Shown: in pieces, positions 1 to 8,582 of the stretch | Position numbering within the stretch: the stretch's first letter is position 1 | How the letters are laid out: each line of letters opens with the position of its first letter | NCBI RefSeq assembly: GCF_022601675.1 | Contig: NZ_JAKVIL010000007.1 | Span: forward strand, 124,001 to 188,000 | Reading direction: 5' to 3' | DNA length: 64,000 nucleotides | DNA from: Ancylobacter gelatini | GTDB lineage: Bacteria > Pseudomonadota > Alphaproteobacteria > Rhizobiales > Xanthobacteraceae | Translations under genes and position numbers: made by a program | The notes under the pieces: model-generated | What the model saw: the letters and a program-made list of their open reading frames with translations, nothing else | Database searches by the model: none | What the model was told of the DNA's origin: nothing

Positions 1-1
1 C

Positions 2-202
2 GGCGGGCGCTCCGTCCGGGTGATGGGCGATCCGCTCCGCTTCGCCGAGGCGCAAAGCCCCGAGCCGGGCTACCCGCCGCAGCTCGGCGAGCACACGCAT
101 GAGGTGCTCAAGGGCATTCTCGGTCTGAGCGATGCCGCCATCGACCGCCTGGTGGATAGCCGCGCGGTGGCACTGTCCCACGCCACGCCGGTCGAGGCCT
201 GA
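2..202 (+). CDS. CaiB/BaiF CoA-transferase, C-terminal end only (cut by window edge)
   Basis: The reading frame is open from the left edge to a TGA at 200-202 and has no start inside the window. The visible 66 or so residues end with GEHTHEVLKGILGLSDAAID, which matches the usual C-terminus of family III CoA-transferases (GEHTDEVL, then a short helix before the stop). These cytoplasmic enzymes move CoA between an acyl-CoA and a free carboxylate. The catalytic Asp lies upstream and cannot be checked. The stop is 3 bases before the quinone oxidoreductase start, so the two are probably co-transcribed. The family call is fairly safe; the substrate is unknown. Confidence 0.75.
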   Translation, partial: GGRSVRVMGDPLRFAEAQSPEPGYPPQLGEHTHEVLKGILGLSDAAIDRLVDSRAVALSHATPVEA

Positions 203-205
203 ACC

Positions 206-1189
206 ATGCGCGCGGTGTGGTATTGCCGGCAGGGCCCGGCCCGCGAGGTGCTGGAGTATGGCGAGACCGACCCGCCAACACCCGGGTCGGGCGACGTTCT
301 GGTCCGTGTCAATGCATCCGGGGTCAACCCGTCCGATGTGAAGCAGCGCGCCGGCGCGCCAGGCCGGGTGCAGCCCTATCCCCGCATCATCCCGCACAGC
401 GACGGGGCGGGGATCATCGTCGGCGTCGGGCCTGGCGTGGCGGATGAGCGCGTCGGACAAAGGGTCCTCCTGTACCGGGCGCAGCAGGAGCGCGCCTTCG
501 GCACCGCCGCACAGTTCGTCGCCCTGCCGCAGGAATTCGCCGTCGAGATGCCGGCCGGCCTGTCCTTCGTCGAGGCCGCGACCGTCGGCGTGCCCGGCGT
601 CACCGCCGCCCATGCGGTTGGCGGTTATGGCGACATTGCCGGGCGCAACGTGCTGATCACCGGGGCAGGCGGGGCGGTGGGGTCCTATGCCGTCGCGCTG
701 GCGGCACTCGCCGGGGCGAACGTGTTCGCCCTGGTGCGCGCCCCGTCCCGCCGCGAGCGCGTGCGCGCGATCGGCGCGTGCCATATCCTCGCCGATAGCG
801 GGGCGGAAGCGGCGACGGAGCTGGCGCGGGCGACCGGCGGTCGGGGCATCGATCTGTCCATCGATGTCGATTTCTCCGCTCTCGGCGGGTTCCTGGTCGC
901 GGTGGCGGCGTCCGAGGGCACCATCGTCACCTATGGCTCGGCGCGAAACGAGGCACAGGTGCCGATTCGCGATGTCCGGCAGAAGGGGCTGGCGATCCAC
1001 GGCTTCAACGTCTACCGCCTGTCTCCGGCGCGCAATGCGGCGGCGCTGGAGCGGGTGACGAGATTGTTGACGCAGACCGAGTTCCGCCCGGCGATCGGGT
1101 GCGTGCTACCGCTGGAGCGCTGCCCCGAAGCGCATGAGGCGGTCGAGGCTGGCAGTCACGGCAAGGTCGTGCTGGAACTGAAGGATTAA
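206..1189 (+). CDS. NAD(P)H:quinone oxidoreductase-like MDR-family dehydrogenase
   Basis: A 327-residue protein of the zinc-independent medium-chain dehydrogenase/reductase family. The N-terminal GroES-like domain has the VRVNASGVNPSDVKQRAG motif of quinone reductases. The Rossmann domain follows with VLITGAGGAVGSYAVALA near residues 148-165. No structural or catalytic zinc cysteines are seen, as expected for the QOR branch. Such enzymes reduce quinones or enones with NADPH. Length is typical. The start is an ATG 3 bases after the CoA-transferase stop. The neighbour suggests a role in acyl-CoA or enoyl metabolism, but this is inference. Confidence 0.8.
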   Translation: MRAVWYCRQGPAREVLEYGETDPPTPGSGDVLVRVNASGVNPSDVKQRAGAPGRVQPYPRIIPHSDGAGIIVGVGPGVADERVGQRVLLYRAQQERAFGTAAQFVALPQEFAVEMPAGLSFVEAATVGVPGVTAAHAVGGYGDIAGRNVLITGAGGAVGSYAVALAALAGANVFALVRAPSRRERVRAIGACHILADSGAEAATELARATGGRGIDLSIDVDFSALGGFLVAVAASEGTIVTYGSARNEAQVPIRDVRQKGLAIHGFNVYRLSPARNAAALERVTRLLTQTEFRPAIGCVLPLERCPEAHEAVEAGSHGKVVLELKD

Positions 1190-1316
1190 GCGCGCGAGCG
1201 CTTCCGCGAGGCCCGGCATTGGCGGATTCGCGGCAGTCGCAACAGGATGTGGGCGGCCCTTTAAGGCGCCTTGACAGCAAGGCCGCCGCCCTCGTACAAG
1301 GCGCGGCCTGAAGCGT

Positions 1317-1392
1317 GGGGCCGTAGCTCAGTTGGGAGAGCGCTGCAATCGCACTGCAGAGGTCAGGGGTTCAAATCCCCTCGGCTCCACCA
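1317..1392 (+). tRNA. tRNA-Ala (anticodon CGC)
   Basis: A full cloverleaf can be folded by eye. The acceptor stem GGGGCCG pairs with CGGCTCC and includes the G3:U70 wobble pair that identifies alanine tRNAs. The anticodon stem CTGCA/TGCAG encloses the loop ATCGCAC, giving anticodon CGC for GCG codons. The T arm is AGGGG-TTCAAAT-CCCCT, and the CCA end is encoded at 1390-1392. The mature body without CCA is 1317-1389. It stands alone between the quinone oxidoreductase and the GntR gene. Confidence 0.95.
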
Positions 1393-1505
1393 AGCTTCCG
1401 GCACGAAATATCCCAAATGCATAGGTTCAAGCCTCCCGGAACGCGCAAAGGCGCAGGCCGCGCGATGCGTGTCCACGTAAGCAGGTTCAGGCGTCGCGTC
1501 GGACT

Positions 1506-2246
1506 TCAGATGTCCGAGGGCTTCTGCATGGTCTCGACCATTTCCCTGAGATCGCGCAGCATGGCGGGGACCTTGGAGCCGAGGGCCGTGCCCGGCGGTT
1601 CGTTCTCGGTCTGCACCAACCGGTGGCGCGCGGCGACGATGTGCCGGCGCATGAGGATTTCCGCCATCTGGCCATCGCCCTCGGCGATCGCCTCGATGAT
1701 GCGGATGTGGTCGCGATAGGCCGGAACCTGGTCTGGCCCGGTGGTGCGGTAGCGGCACAGGCGGATCAGCGAATAGAGGTCGCCGCACAGCAGTCGCTTG
1801 AGCAGATAGGACTTTGCGCCCTTGGCGATGCGGTAATGGATGTCCTCGTCGCCGAAAGCCTGCGGATAGATTGTGCCCTCGTGATTGGCGAGGTCGAGAT
1901 GCTCCTGCAGCAGCGTCTTGAGGGCCGCGCGCTCTTCCTCGGTCATCCGCTCGGCGGCGAGCCGCGCGGCCAGCCCTTCCAGCACTTCGCGAATCTCGTA
2001 GATCTCGGCAAGGTCCATGGTGGAGAGTTGCACCACGCGCACCCCCAGATGCGGCAGGCGCACCACGAGGCCGCCGCCTTCGAGCCGGCGTAGCGCCTCG
2101 CGCAGCGGCCCCCGGCTGACGCCGAACCGGGCCGCCAGAGTTTCCTCGCCGAGCTTGGTTCCCATCGACAGCTTGCCGCTGACGATCTCGAACTCCAACT
2201 CGCGAAAGATGCGGTCGGCCCGCGTCATGCTCTCGGTCGTCAACAT
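1506..2246 (-). CDS. GntR-family transcriptional regulator, FadR/FCD subfamily
   Basis: A DNA-binding repressor or activator that responds to a small carboxylate. From the chosen ATG the protein has 246 residues. The winged helix-turn-helix spans about 10-72 (LAARFGVSRGPLREALRRLE). The FCD effector domain follows, with the metal-binding His positions seen in EDIHYRIA, YRDHIRIIEAI and MRRHIVAAR. An in-frame start at 2366 would add 40 atypical residues and overlap the upstream gene, so the ATG at 2246 is preferred, although its ribosome site is weak. It is the last gene of the leftward operon and the best candidate to bind the palindromes at 4246-4384. Confidence 0.88.
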   Translation of the reverse strand: MLTTESMTRADRIFRELEFEIVSGKLSMGTKLGEETLAARFGVSRGPLREALRRLEGGGLVVRLPHLGVRVVQLSTMDLAEIYEIREVLEGLAARLAAERMTEEERAALKTLLQEHLDLANHEGTIYPQAFGDEDIHYRIAKGAKSYLLKRLLCGDLYSLIRLCRYRTTGPDQVPAYRDHIRIIEAIAEGDGQMAEILMRRHIVAARHRLVQTENEPPGTALGSKVPAMLRDLREMVETMQKPSDI

Positions 2247-2332
2247 GCGTATCGTGTCCGAAACTGCCTCCCTCAGTATAGAGTCCTGCTCGGATCGATG
2301 AAACCGCCCCTTGGGCGGTTGTGCATGCGTCG

Positions 2333-3316
2333 TCACGTGACGAGGTTCCGCGGAGTGCCAGCCCAAAACATTTCAATGTTTTCAACGAGCTGGTTTGCGA
2401 GGCTCTGGATCGCTTCGCGGCTCGACCACGCGACATGGGGCGTCAGGATGACATTCTCTCGCTCGAGCAGCCGCATCATGACATGCGCGCGCGGAGGCGG
2501 TTCCACCGTTGCCACGTCGAAGCCGGCGCCTGCCACCTGGCCCGCCTCCAGCGCCTCGGCGAGCGCTTCCTCGTCGACCAGCCCGCCGCGCGCGGTGTTG
2601 ATGATCAGCGGTCGGCGCTCCATCAGCGCGAATTCCGCGCGCCCGACCATGTTGCGCGTCGAGGGCATCAAGGGGGCGTGCAGGGTTAGGACGTCGCTGC
2701 GGCGCAGCACCTCCTCGAACGGCGTGTAGAGCGGGCCCATGCCCTCGACGCCCTTATAGGCGGAGAACAGCGGCGTCATGCCGAAGGCGCGCCCGATGGT
2801 CGCCACCGCCTGACCTATCACGCCGTCGCCAATGATGCCGAGCACCGAGCCGGACAGGTCGTGGACCGGATAGTCGAAATAGGAAAACTGGTTGGTCTCG
2901 ATCCAGCGGCCGCTCGCCACCGAGGCGCGATAGGGAATGAGGCTTCGGCGCAGCGCCAGAATCAGCGCGAAAGTGTGCTCGGGAACGGTGTTGGCGGCGT
3001 AATTGCGGATGTTCGACACCTTGATGCCTGCCACCCGGCACGCCTCGACATCGGCAATATCGTAGCCGGTCGCGGCAATCGCGATGAAGGACAGGTTCGG
3101 CGCACGTGCGATGACGTCGGCACGGAGCGGCACCTTGTTGGTCACCACGATATGCGCGCCCGCAATGCGCTCGGCGACCTGATCGGCCGAGGTCGCCGCG
3201 TAGACCTTCAGTTCGTGATCGAATCCGGGAGCAGGGACGCAAATGTCGTCGGGCAGCGTTTCCCGATCGAGGAAGACAATCAGCGGCTTTTCGGGGCGTG
3301 ACACGGCGGGCTCCAA
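2333..3316 (-). CDS. D-isomer specific 2-hydroxyacid dehydrogenase (NAD-dependent)
   Basis: A 327-residue cytoplasmic oxidoreductase that interconverts a 2-hydroxyacid and its 2-oxoacid with NAD(P)H. The nucleotide fold has GDGVIG at residues 163-168. The catalytic triad is complete: Arg243 in NTARGG, Glu272 in VEPP and His294 in TPHVAW. Overall layout resembles the hydroxypyruvate/glyoxylate reductase branch. It sits between the sugar isomerase (64-base gap upstream) and the GntR gene in one leftward operon. A role in reducing hydroxypyruvate, glyoxylate or a sugar-derived 2-oxoacid is plausible; the sequence does not fix the substrate. Confidence 0.85.
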   Translation of the reverse strand: MEPAVSRPEKPLIVFLDRETLPDDICVPAPGFDHELKVYAATSADQVAERIAGAHIVVTNKVPLRADVIARAPNLSFIAIAATGYDIADVEACRVAGIKVSNIRNYAANTVPEHTFALILALRRSLIPYRASVASGRWIETNQFSYFDYPVHDLSGSVLGIIGDGVIGQAVATIGRAFGMTPLFSAYKGVEGMGPLYTPFEEVLRRSDVLTLHAPLMPSTRNMVGRAEFALMERRPLIINTARGGLVDEEALAEALEAGQVAGAGFDVATVEPPPRAHVMMRLLERENVILTPHVAWSSREAIQSLANQLVENIEMFWAGTPRNLVT

Positions 3317-3380
3317 AAAAGGCGCGGCGGAAAGAGAGGCAAGCCGCCGCGCGAGGCTCCTGGGATGCGGGTCGGCTGCG

Positions 3381-4202
3381 TCAGTTCACGGCTTCGCCGA
3401 GCTCGGCGAGCTTTTCGCGGCCGTCGATCATGTCCTGCAGTGTGCCGAAGGCGTTCATGTAGTGGCCCTCGAAGCCGAGCTGGTCCAGCCGGCGGAACAG
3501 ATGAGGGAAGTCGAAATCGCCCTTGCCGGGAAGGAGGTGCTCCTCCTTGCCGTTGCGCCAGCAATCGGCGAGGCGGACCTCGTCGCAGCGGCGGATGTCG
3601 AAGGCTTCGAGGAAGGCATCCACCCCGTCTTCCACGATGTGGGCATGATTGGCGGTGAAGGCCCACCGCAGCTTCGGCGAGTCGAGACGGTCGAAATAAT
3701 ACCGGGCCTCCTCGACATTATGCGCGAGGTAGTGGACCTCGGCGTCGTCGGGCTCCCAGTTCATATTTTCGAGCAGCAGTGTGAGGTCGATCTTCTCGGC
3801 ATAGTCGACAAGGCGCTTGATACGCTCCAGGCCGGCTTCCATGCGCAGCTTCACGTCGGAGGTGAAGTGGTAGCCGGCATGGATCACCATCCATTCGCCG
3901 CCGAGCTTCTTGCAGGCGTCCATATGTCCTGTGAGGTAGCGCTCCACGCCGTCGCGCACATGGGGGGCGTATTCGGCCATGTTGACGGCCGACATGGTGT
4001 GGATGCCGACATGGATGCCATGAGCGTCGCAGACGTCGCGAATGCCCCTGATGCGCTCGGGTGTCAGGGTTTCGATGGCGTTGGGCGCCACGTCGATCTT
4101 GAGGTCCAGGTACTTGATGCCGTGCGCGACCGCAGCCGCTAGCCCGTCCTCGATCTTGTTGCGCTGGCCGAGGTCGACGCCGATGCGATCCCGCAAGCTC
4201 AT
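3381..4202 (-). CDS. Sugar phosphate isomerase/epimerase (TIM barrel, AP-endonuclease 2-like)
   Basis: A 273-residue xylose-isomerase-like TIM-barrel protein. Strand-end motifs of the family are present: VGIHTMSAVNMAEY, WMVIHAGYHF, LLLENMNWEP, WAFTANHAHIV and VRLADCWRNGKEEHLLPGKG. The Glu and His residues in these suit a divalent metal site. The ATG at 4202 is chosen because GGGAG precedes it at proper spacing; a longer frame to 4304 would run across the control region. It is the first gene of the leftward operon, facing the 3-hydroxyacid dehydrogenase. It could isomerise a 2-keto sugar acid, as Hyi/OtnI relatives do, but this is inference. Confidence 0.8.
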   Translation of the reverse strand: MSLRDRIGVDLGQRNKIEDGLAAAVAHGIKYLDLKIDVAPNAIETLTPERIRGIRDVCDAHGIHVGIHTMSAVNMAEYAPHVRDGVERYLTGHMDACKKLGGEWMVIHAGYHFTSDVKLRMEAGLERIKRLVDYAEKIDLTLLLENMNWEPDDAEVHYLAHNVEEARYYFDRLDSPKLRWAFTANHAHIVEDGVDAFLEAFDIRRCDEVRLADCWRNGKEEHLLPGKGDFDFPHLFRRLDQLGFEGHYMNAFGTLQDMIDGREKLAELGEAVN

Positions 4203-4245
4203 GTTCCGTCTCCCGAATTGGGCCGAGGGGTGCTCCTGCCGGCCC

Positions 4246-4384
4246 ATTGTTGACAATGCCGCGGCGAAAAGAGCACCGGAAATTCGATATGTCAACAATC
4301 TCATCGTGAAATGACCAATAACGAACCTGAAATAGACGATATGATTGAAATTTGCCCGGCATCGTAAAAATCATTGTTGACAAT
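4246..4384. promoter_or_regulatory. Divergent control region with three copies of an ATTGT-TG-ACAAT operator
   Basis: The 294-base gap between the divergent isomerase and dehydrogenase genes (4203-4496) holds ATTGTTGACAAT at 4246-4257 and again, identical, at 4373-4384. A reversed copy with 10 of 12 matches lies at 4288-4299. Each is an inverted repeat with 5-base arms around two bases, the geometry known for FCD-type GntR operators. The copies contain TTGACA and so may overlap the -35 elements of both promoters. The GntR regulator at 1506-2246 is the likely binder. I see no convincing -10 box. Confidence 0.6.
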
Positions 4385-4496
4385 AAAGTATCGTCGGGAG
4401 AGGGTAAGCGTGAGGAAACGATGCGCACGGCGGGAAACGCCGGCGCGGTCATGCGGAGCAGAAAGCGGCTCAGTTCGCTTCGGCCCGGGAGGGACT

Positions 4497-5438
4497 ATGA
4501 AGGTCGGTTTCGTCGGCCTCGGCGCCATGGGTGCGCCGATGGCGAACAATCTTATTGCCGCGGGTTATCCCATCTTCGTGCACTCGCGGCGCCGTGCATC
4601 GGCCGAGGCGATGCTCGCCAAGGGCGCCGTCTGGAGCGAGGCCCCGCGCGAACTCGCCGCGCAATGCGACGTGGTGCTGGGCAGCCTGCCCGATCCTCCT
4701 ACGGTGGAGGCGGTCATGGCCGGCGGGGACGGCCTGCTCGCCGGGCTGCGGCCCGGAAGCTGCTTCATCGACCTCTCGACCAATTCACCGACTGTCGTGC
4801 GCCGCCTGTTCGACACGCTGGCGGATCGGGGCGTCGACATGCTTGACGCGCCGGTCAGCGGAGGGCCTAAGGGCGCGGCCTCGCGCAAGCTCGCCATCTG
4901 GACCAGCGGCAGCCGCACCGCGTTCGACGCCAGCCTGCCGGTGCTGGAGGCCATGGGCGACCAGGTGCGCTTTCTGGGCGCCATCGGAAGCGCCACCGTC
5001 GCCAAGTTGGTCCACAACTGCGCGAACTACACGATGAACATTGTGCTCGCCGAGGTGTTCTCGCTCGGCGTCAAGGCTGGCGTGCCGCCGCTCGACCTGT
5101 TCGCGGCGGTGCGACAGGGGTCGCTCGGCCGCCAGAGTACCATTGACCGCCTTGCCGACCAGTTCCTCCCGGCCCGCTTCGAGACGCCTTCCTTCGCGTT
5201 GAACCTCGCGCACAAGGATGTCGCGCTCGCCACGGAACTCGCGCGCGAACTCGGCGTGCCGATGCGGCTCGCCAATCTCGCCTTCGCCGAAATGACCGAA
5301 GCGCTCAATCGCGGCTGGGGTGCCGATGATTCCCGATCCCCCATGAGGCTGCAGACCGAGCGTGCGGGGGTCACCATCCAGGTGCCGCAGGAAGAACTGC
5401 AGGTGCTGAGGGAGAAGGAACCGCTGAACCGGGGCTAA
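4497..5438 (+). CDS. 3-hydroxyisobutyrate dehydrogenase/tartronate semialdehyde reductase-like protein
   Basis: A 313-residue beta-hydroxyacid dehydrogenase. The N-terminal Rossmann fold starts MKVGFVGLGAMGAPMANNL with GxGxxG at 7-12. The substrate loop DAPVSGGPKGA and the KLVHN segment with the catalytic Lys follow. The family oxidises 3-hydroxyacids to semialdehydes or 3-keto acids, or does the reverse. The ATG at 4497 follows GGGAGGG closely and begins exactly at the Rossmann strand; a longer in-frame extension to 4374 is rejected. It opens the rightward operon into TctCBA and the BKACE-like gene, so it probably acts on the imported acid. Confidence 0.85.
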   Translation: MKVGFVGLGAMGAPMANNLIAAGYPIFVHSRRRASAEAMLAKGAVWSEAPRELAAQCDVVLGSLPDPPTVEAVMAGGDGLLAGLRPGSCFIDLSTNSPTVVRRLFDTLADRGVDMLDAPVSGGPKGAASRKLAIWTSGSRTAFDASLPVLEAMGDQVRFLGAIGSATVAKLVHNCANYTMNIVLAEVFSLGVKAGVPPLDLFAAVRQGSLGRQSTIDRLADQFLPARFETPSFALNLAHKDVALATELARELGVPMRLANLAFAEMTEALNRGWGADDSRSPMRLQTERAGVTIQVPQEELQVLREKEPLNRG

Positions 5439-5499
5439 GCGCCGGACAGTGAAAAAGACCGGCAAGAAACAATAGCCGGGTTTAGAGGAGGAAGAAGCA

Positions 5500-6489
5500 A
5501 TGACGACCAAGACGCTCTGCAAGACGACGTGGAAGTTGGCGGCGCTGGCCTCGTTTGCCGCCGTGGCGATGAACGGTGCGGCGCTCGCCCAGGACAAGAT
5601 TCCCTACCCGGTCTCCACCAGCACCATGGTAATGCAATCAAGTCCCGGTTCCGGTGGCGACCTGTTTCTGCGTGCGGTCGCTGATGCCGCCAACCGGCAT
5701 ATCGCTGCAAACTTCGCGGTTGAAAACGTGACGGGCGGTTCGGGCGCCAAGGCTATGGCGCTGCTCGGCAAGAGCCGGGGCGACGGCAGCATGCTGATGG
5801 GCGTGTCGCCGACCTATGTGAACACGTCCCTGCTGAGCAAGCCGCCGGTCGGCTATAGCGATTTGCAGCCGATCGTTCGCCTGTTTCTGGACTCGGTGAT
5901 CGTGGTGGTGCGCGAGGACAGTCCCTACAAGACCCTCAAGGATGTCGTCGAGGCGGCGAAGAAGGCGCCGAATTCGGTCAAGGTGGCGGTGGGTGAGCCC
6001 GGCGGGCTGGAAACCCAGACCATGATCGAACTGATGCAGAAGACTGGCACCACGATCACGGTCATCAGCCATGACGGCGGCGGCGATGCCCTCCTGAGCG
6101 TGCTGAACGGTACCGCGGACTTCGCCATCGGCGAAGCGGCAGAACTGCGCGGCCAGCTCGATGCCAGGCAGATCCGCCCCATCGCTGCCTATACCGAGAA
6201 GCGCATCAACGGCTTCCCCGACCTGCCGACCGCCCGCGAGCAGGGCATCGACATGGTGGTCCAGAAGTTCCGCGGCATCATCGGCCCTAGGAATGTCTCC
6301 CCCGAAGTCATCAAGGCGTGGGAAGACGCGGTACCGAAGATGCTCGCCGACCCTGCGTTCAAGAAGTGGTACGAAGAGGGTGCGCTGATCCCCGCCTTCC
6401 AGAACCACACGGATTTCGAGGCGTTCATCAACAATTTCGGCACTCAGCAGAAAGAATTCTTCCTGGCCAACAACCTGATCAAGGGGTGA
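5500..6489 (+). CDS. tctC: Tripartite tricarboxylate transporter substrate-binding protein (Bug/TctC family)
   Basis: A 329-residue periplasmic receptor. A signal peptide ends near residue 30 (AALAQ). The mature protein has the Bug fold landmarks: a glycine-rich segment SSPGSGGDLFLRAVADAAN, then VENVTGGSGAKAM, and the late hinge region TAREQGIDMVVQKFRGI. A strong GAGGAGG ribosome site precedes the ATG. TctB and TctA follow at once, so this is the receptor of a complete secondary carboxylate importer. Ligands of the family include citrate and many other carboxylates; this one cannot be assigned. The second set in this window is at 23.6-26.6 kb. Confidence 0.9.
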   Translation: MTTKTLCKTTWKLAALASFAAVAMNGAALAQDKIPYPVSTSTMVMQSSPGSGGDLFLRAVADAANRHIAANFAVENVTGGSGAKAMALLGKSRGDGSMLMGVSPTYVNTSLLSKPPVGYSDLQPIVRLFLDSVIVVVREDSPYKTLKDVVEAAKKAPNSVKVAVGEPGGLETQTMIELMQKTGTTITVISHDGGGDALLSVLNGTADFAIGEAAELRGQLDARQIRPIAAYTEKRINGFPDLPTAREQGIDMVVQKFRGIIGPRNVSPEVIKAWEDAVPKMLADPAFKKWYEEGALIPAFQNHTDFEAFINNFGTQQKEFFLANNLIKG

Positions 6490-6515
6490 CGAGATAGCCA
6501 AGGGAGGATGACGAC

Positions 6516-7028
6516 ATGCCCACGCAGATCATATCTGGCGTTGTACTTGTCGCATTGGCCGGAATCTACTGGTTCCAGGCCGATGTCATACCCAAGAGCC
6601 CGATGAGCGGCAGCGTCGGAGCTGACGGACTTCCGAAATTGCTGGCGTTCGCTCTGGGTGGGCTGTCGCTTCTCCTGATCGCGCAGGGCGTGCTGTCCCG
6701 CTCGTCCAGCCCGCCGGCCGACATCTTCGAGGAGACCGAGGCCGACCGGGTCACCGAGCGGCGCGGTCATCTGATGGCAGCAGCCCTGCTGGTGGTGACG
6801 ATCCTCTACACCGTGCTGCTGCCCTATGTCGGCTACACGGTGGCCATGGGGCTGCTGCTGATCACGGTCGGCGTCTTCTACAATCGCCGGCTGACCCTCG
6901 GCATCGGAATGTTCGCCGTCATCGGCGCCGTCGTTTTCCATCTCATTTTCATCACGCTGCTCGGGGTGCGGATGCCGGAAGGGATCTGGCCCGATCTCTT
7001 CGCCGCTCTCCACACGTCGCGGCCGTGA
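6516..7028 (+). CDS. tctB: Tripartite tricarboxylate transporter small membrane subunit TctB
   Basis: A 170-residue inner-membrane protein with four predicted helices, at about 5-21, 43-62, 87-106 and 112-151 (the last hydrophobic stretch likely being two). A charged loop of about residues 66-84 lies between the second and third. This matches TctB size and topology. The family has little sequence conservation, so the call depends largely on position: 26 bases after tctC and 22 bases before tctA. TctB is thought to stabilise or assist the large permease. Ribosome site GGAGG precedes the ATG. Confidence 0.85.
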   Translation: MPTQIISGVVLVALAGIYWFQADVIPKSPMSGSVGADGLPKLLAFALGGLSLLLIAQGVLSRSSSPPADIFEETEADRVTERRGHLMAAALLVVTILYTVLLPYVGYTVAMGLLLITVGVFYNRRLTLGIGMFAVIGAVVFHLIFITLLGVRMPEGIWPDLFAALHTSRP

Positions 7029-7050
7029 TCCGTCGGGAATTGGATCGAGC

Positions 7051-8559
7051 ATGACCAATCTTTATTATGTTTGGGAGGGGATGACCTCCCCCTCCATTCT
7101 GCTCGCCGCAGTCGCCGGCGTGCTGTGGGGCATGTGCGGCGGCGCGCTGCCGGGCATCTCCACCGCCATCGCCATGTCGCTGGTCCTGCCCTTTACCTAC
7201 GGCATGGAGCCGTCGGCGGCGCTGGTACTGCTCGGCGCCATCTACATCGGCTCCGAATATGGCGGTTCGATCCCGGCGATCCTGATCCGCACGCCCGCCT
7301 CGGGCTCGTCAGCGGCGACGGTGGTCGACGGCTACGCCATGCAGTGCCAGGGACGCGGCGGCGAGGCGCTCGGCCTCTCGCTGGTTGGCGGCACGATCGG
7401 CGGGTTCGTCGGCCTGCTGCTGCTCAGCGTGCTGACGCAGCAATTGTCCAAGGTCGCGCTCTGGTTCACGCCGCCGGCCTATTTCGCGCTCGGCATTCTC
7501 GGCATCAGCGTGATCGCCTCGCTCTCCGAGGGGCAGGTGATCAAGGGCCTGATCGCCGGTGTGCTCGGCCTCATGGTCGCGACCATCGGCACCGATCCGG
7601 TTTCCGGGGTGATGCGCTTCACCTTCGGCTTTCCCGAGTTGATGGGCGGCGTCCCGGTGATCATCGTCATGATGGGCGTGTTCGCCGTGACCGAATTGCT
7701 GATGCAGGCCCGAGAACGCGACTATCCCGAGGACATCACGGAACGCTCCTCGCGGCTGAAGCTGCCAAGCCTCAAGAAGCTGTGGCAACTGCGCGTGCCG
7801 CAGATCATCGCCATCATCTTCGGCACCATCGAAGGCCTGACGCCGGGCGGCGGCGGCTCCATCGCGGCCTTCATCTCCTATAATGAGGCCAAGCGCTGGT
7901 CGAAAGAGCCCGAGAAGTTCGGCAAGGGTTCCGAGGAAGGCGTGATCGCGCCGGAGACCGCGAACAATGTGGTGGCGCTCACCGCGCTGATCCCGACGCT
8001 CAGCTTCGGCATTCCGGGCACGGCCACGGCGGCGATCCTGCTCGCGGCGCTGCTGATCCACGGCCTGCATCCGGGTCCGAACCTGTTCTCGGCTCACCCC
8101 GATGTGGTGTACCAGCTGTTCGGCGGCTTGTTCGTCGCCAATCTTGGCATGTTCGTCTTCGGCCTGGTCATCCTCAGCCCGATCATCTGGCTGGTAAACC
8201 GCCCGCGCGCCTATCTGCGCGCCGGCATTTTCGGCCTCATCTTCTCGGGGATCTATTCGGTCAACGGCAGCGAGTTCGACCTCTATCTCGTGCTGGCGAT
8301 CGGCGTGATCGGCTATCTGCTGAGGGCCTTGCGGTTTCCGTTCCTGCCCTTCGTGCTGGCCGTGGTGCTGGGCTACATGATCGAGGCCAATTACCGGCGC
8401 TCGCTGCTCATCACCAATGGCGACCACATGGTGTTCTTCCAGAACCCCATCAGCCTCGGGCTGCTCACCATCTCGGCGATCTTCATCCTCCATCCCCTCT
8501 ACCGGCAGTTCCGGCAGCGTCGCGACGGCTCGCAGGTCTCGCGCCCTCAGGAATCGTGA
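7051..8559 (+). CDS. tctA: Tripartite tricarboxylate transporter large permease TctA
   Basis: A 502-residue polytopic inner-membrane carrier with about 11-12 helices. The conserved signature regions are present twice, as expected: GGALPGISTAIAMSLVLPFT near residue 30 and GLTPGGGGSIAAFISYNEAK near 265. The cluster SEEGVIAPETANNVV and PTLSFGIPGTATAAILL, typical of TctA, follows. It moves the substrate delivered by TctC using an ion gradient. The protein is full length. It is about 25 bases before the BKACE-like gene, so uptake and catabolism are coupled in one operon. Confidence 0.93.
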   Translation: MTNLYYVWEGMTSPSILLAAVAGVLWGMCGGALPGISTAIAMSLVLPFTYGMEPSAALVLLGAIYIGSEYGGSIPAILIRTPASGSSAATVVDGYAMQCQGRGGEALGLSLVGGTIGGFVGLLLLSVLTQQLSKVALWFTPPAYFALGILGISVIASLSEGQVIKGLIAGVLGLMVATIGTDPVSGVMRFTFGFPELMGGVPVIIVMMGVFAVTELLMQARERDYPEDITERSSRLKLPSLKKLWQLRVPQIIAIIFGTIEGLTPGGGGSIAAFISYNEAKRWSKEPEKFGKGSEEGVIAPETANNVVALTALIPTLSFGIPGTATAAILLAALLIHGLHPGPNLFSAHPDVVYQLFGGLFVANLGMFVFGLVILSPIIWLVNRPRAYLRAGIFGLIFSGIYSVNGSEFDLYLVLAIGVIGYLLRALRFPFLPFVLAVVLGYMIEANYRRSLLITNGDHMVFFQNPISLGLLTISAIFILHPLYRQFRQRRDGSQVSRPQES

Positions 8560-8582
8560 CTTAACGAAAGGAAGTAACCAAC

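Noticed and set aside
1506..2366. Longer GntR form starting at 2366
   Set aside because: It would overlap the 2-hydroxyacid dehydrogenase and add 40 residues without family similarity; the ATG at 2246 fits typical length.
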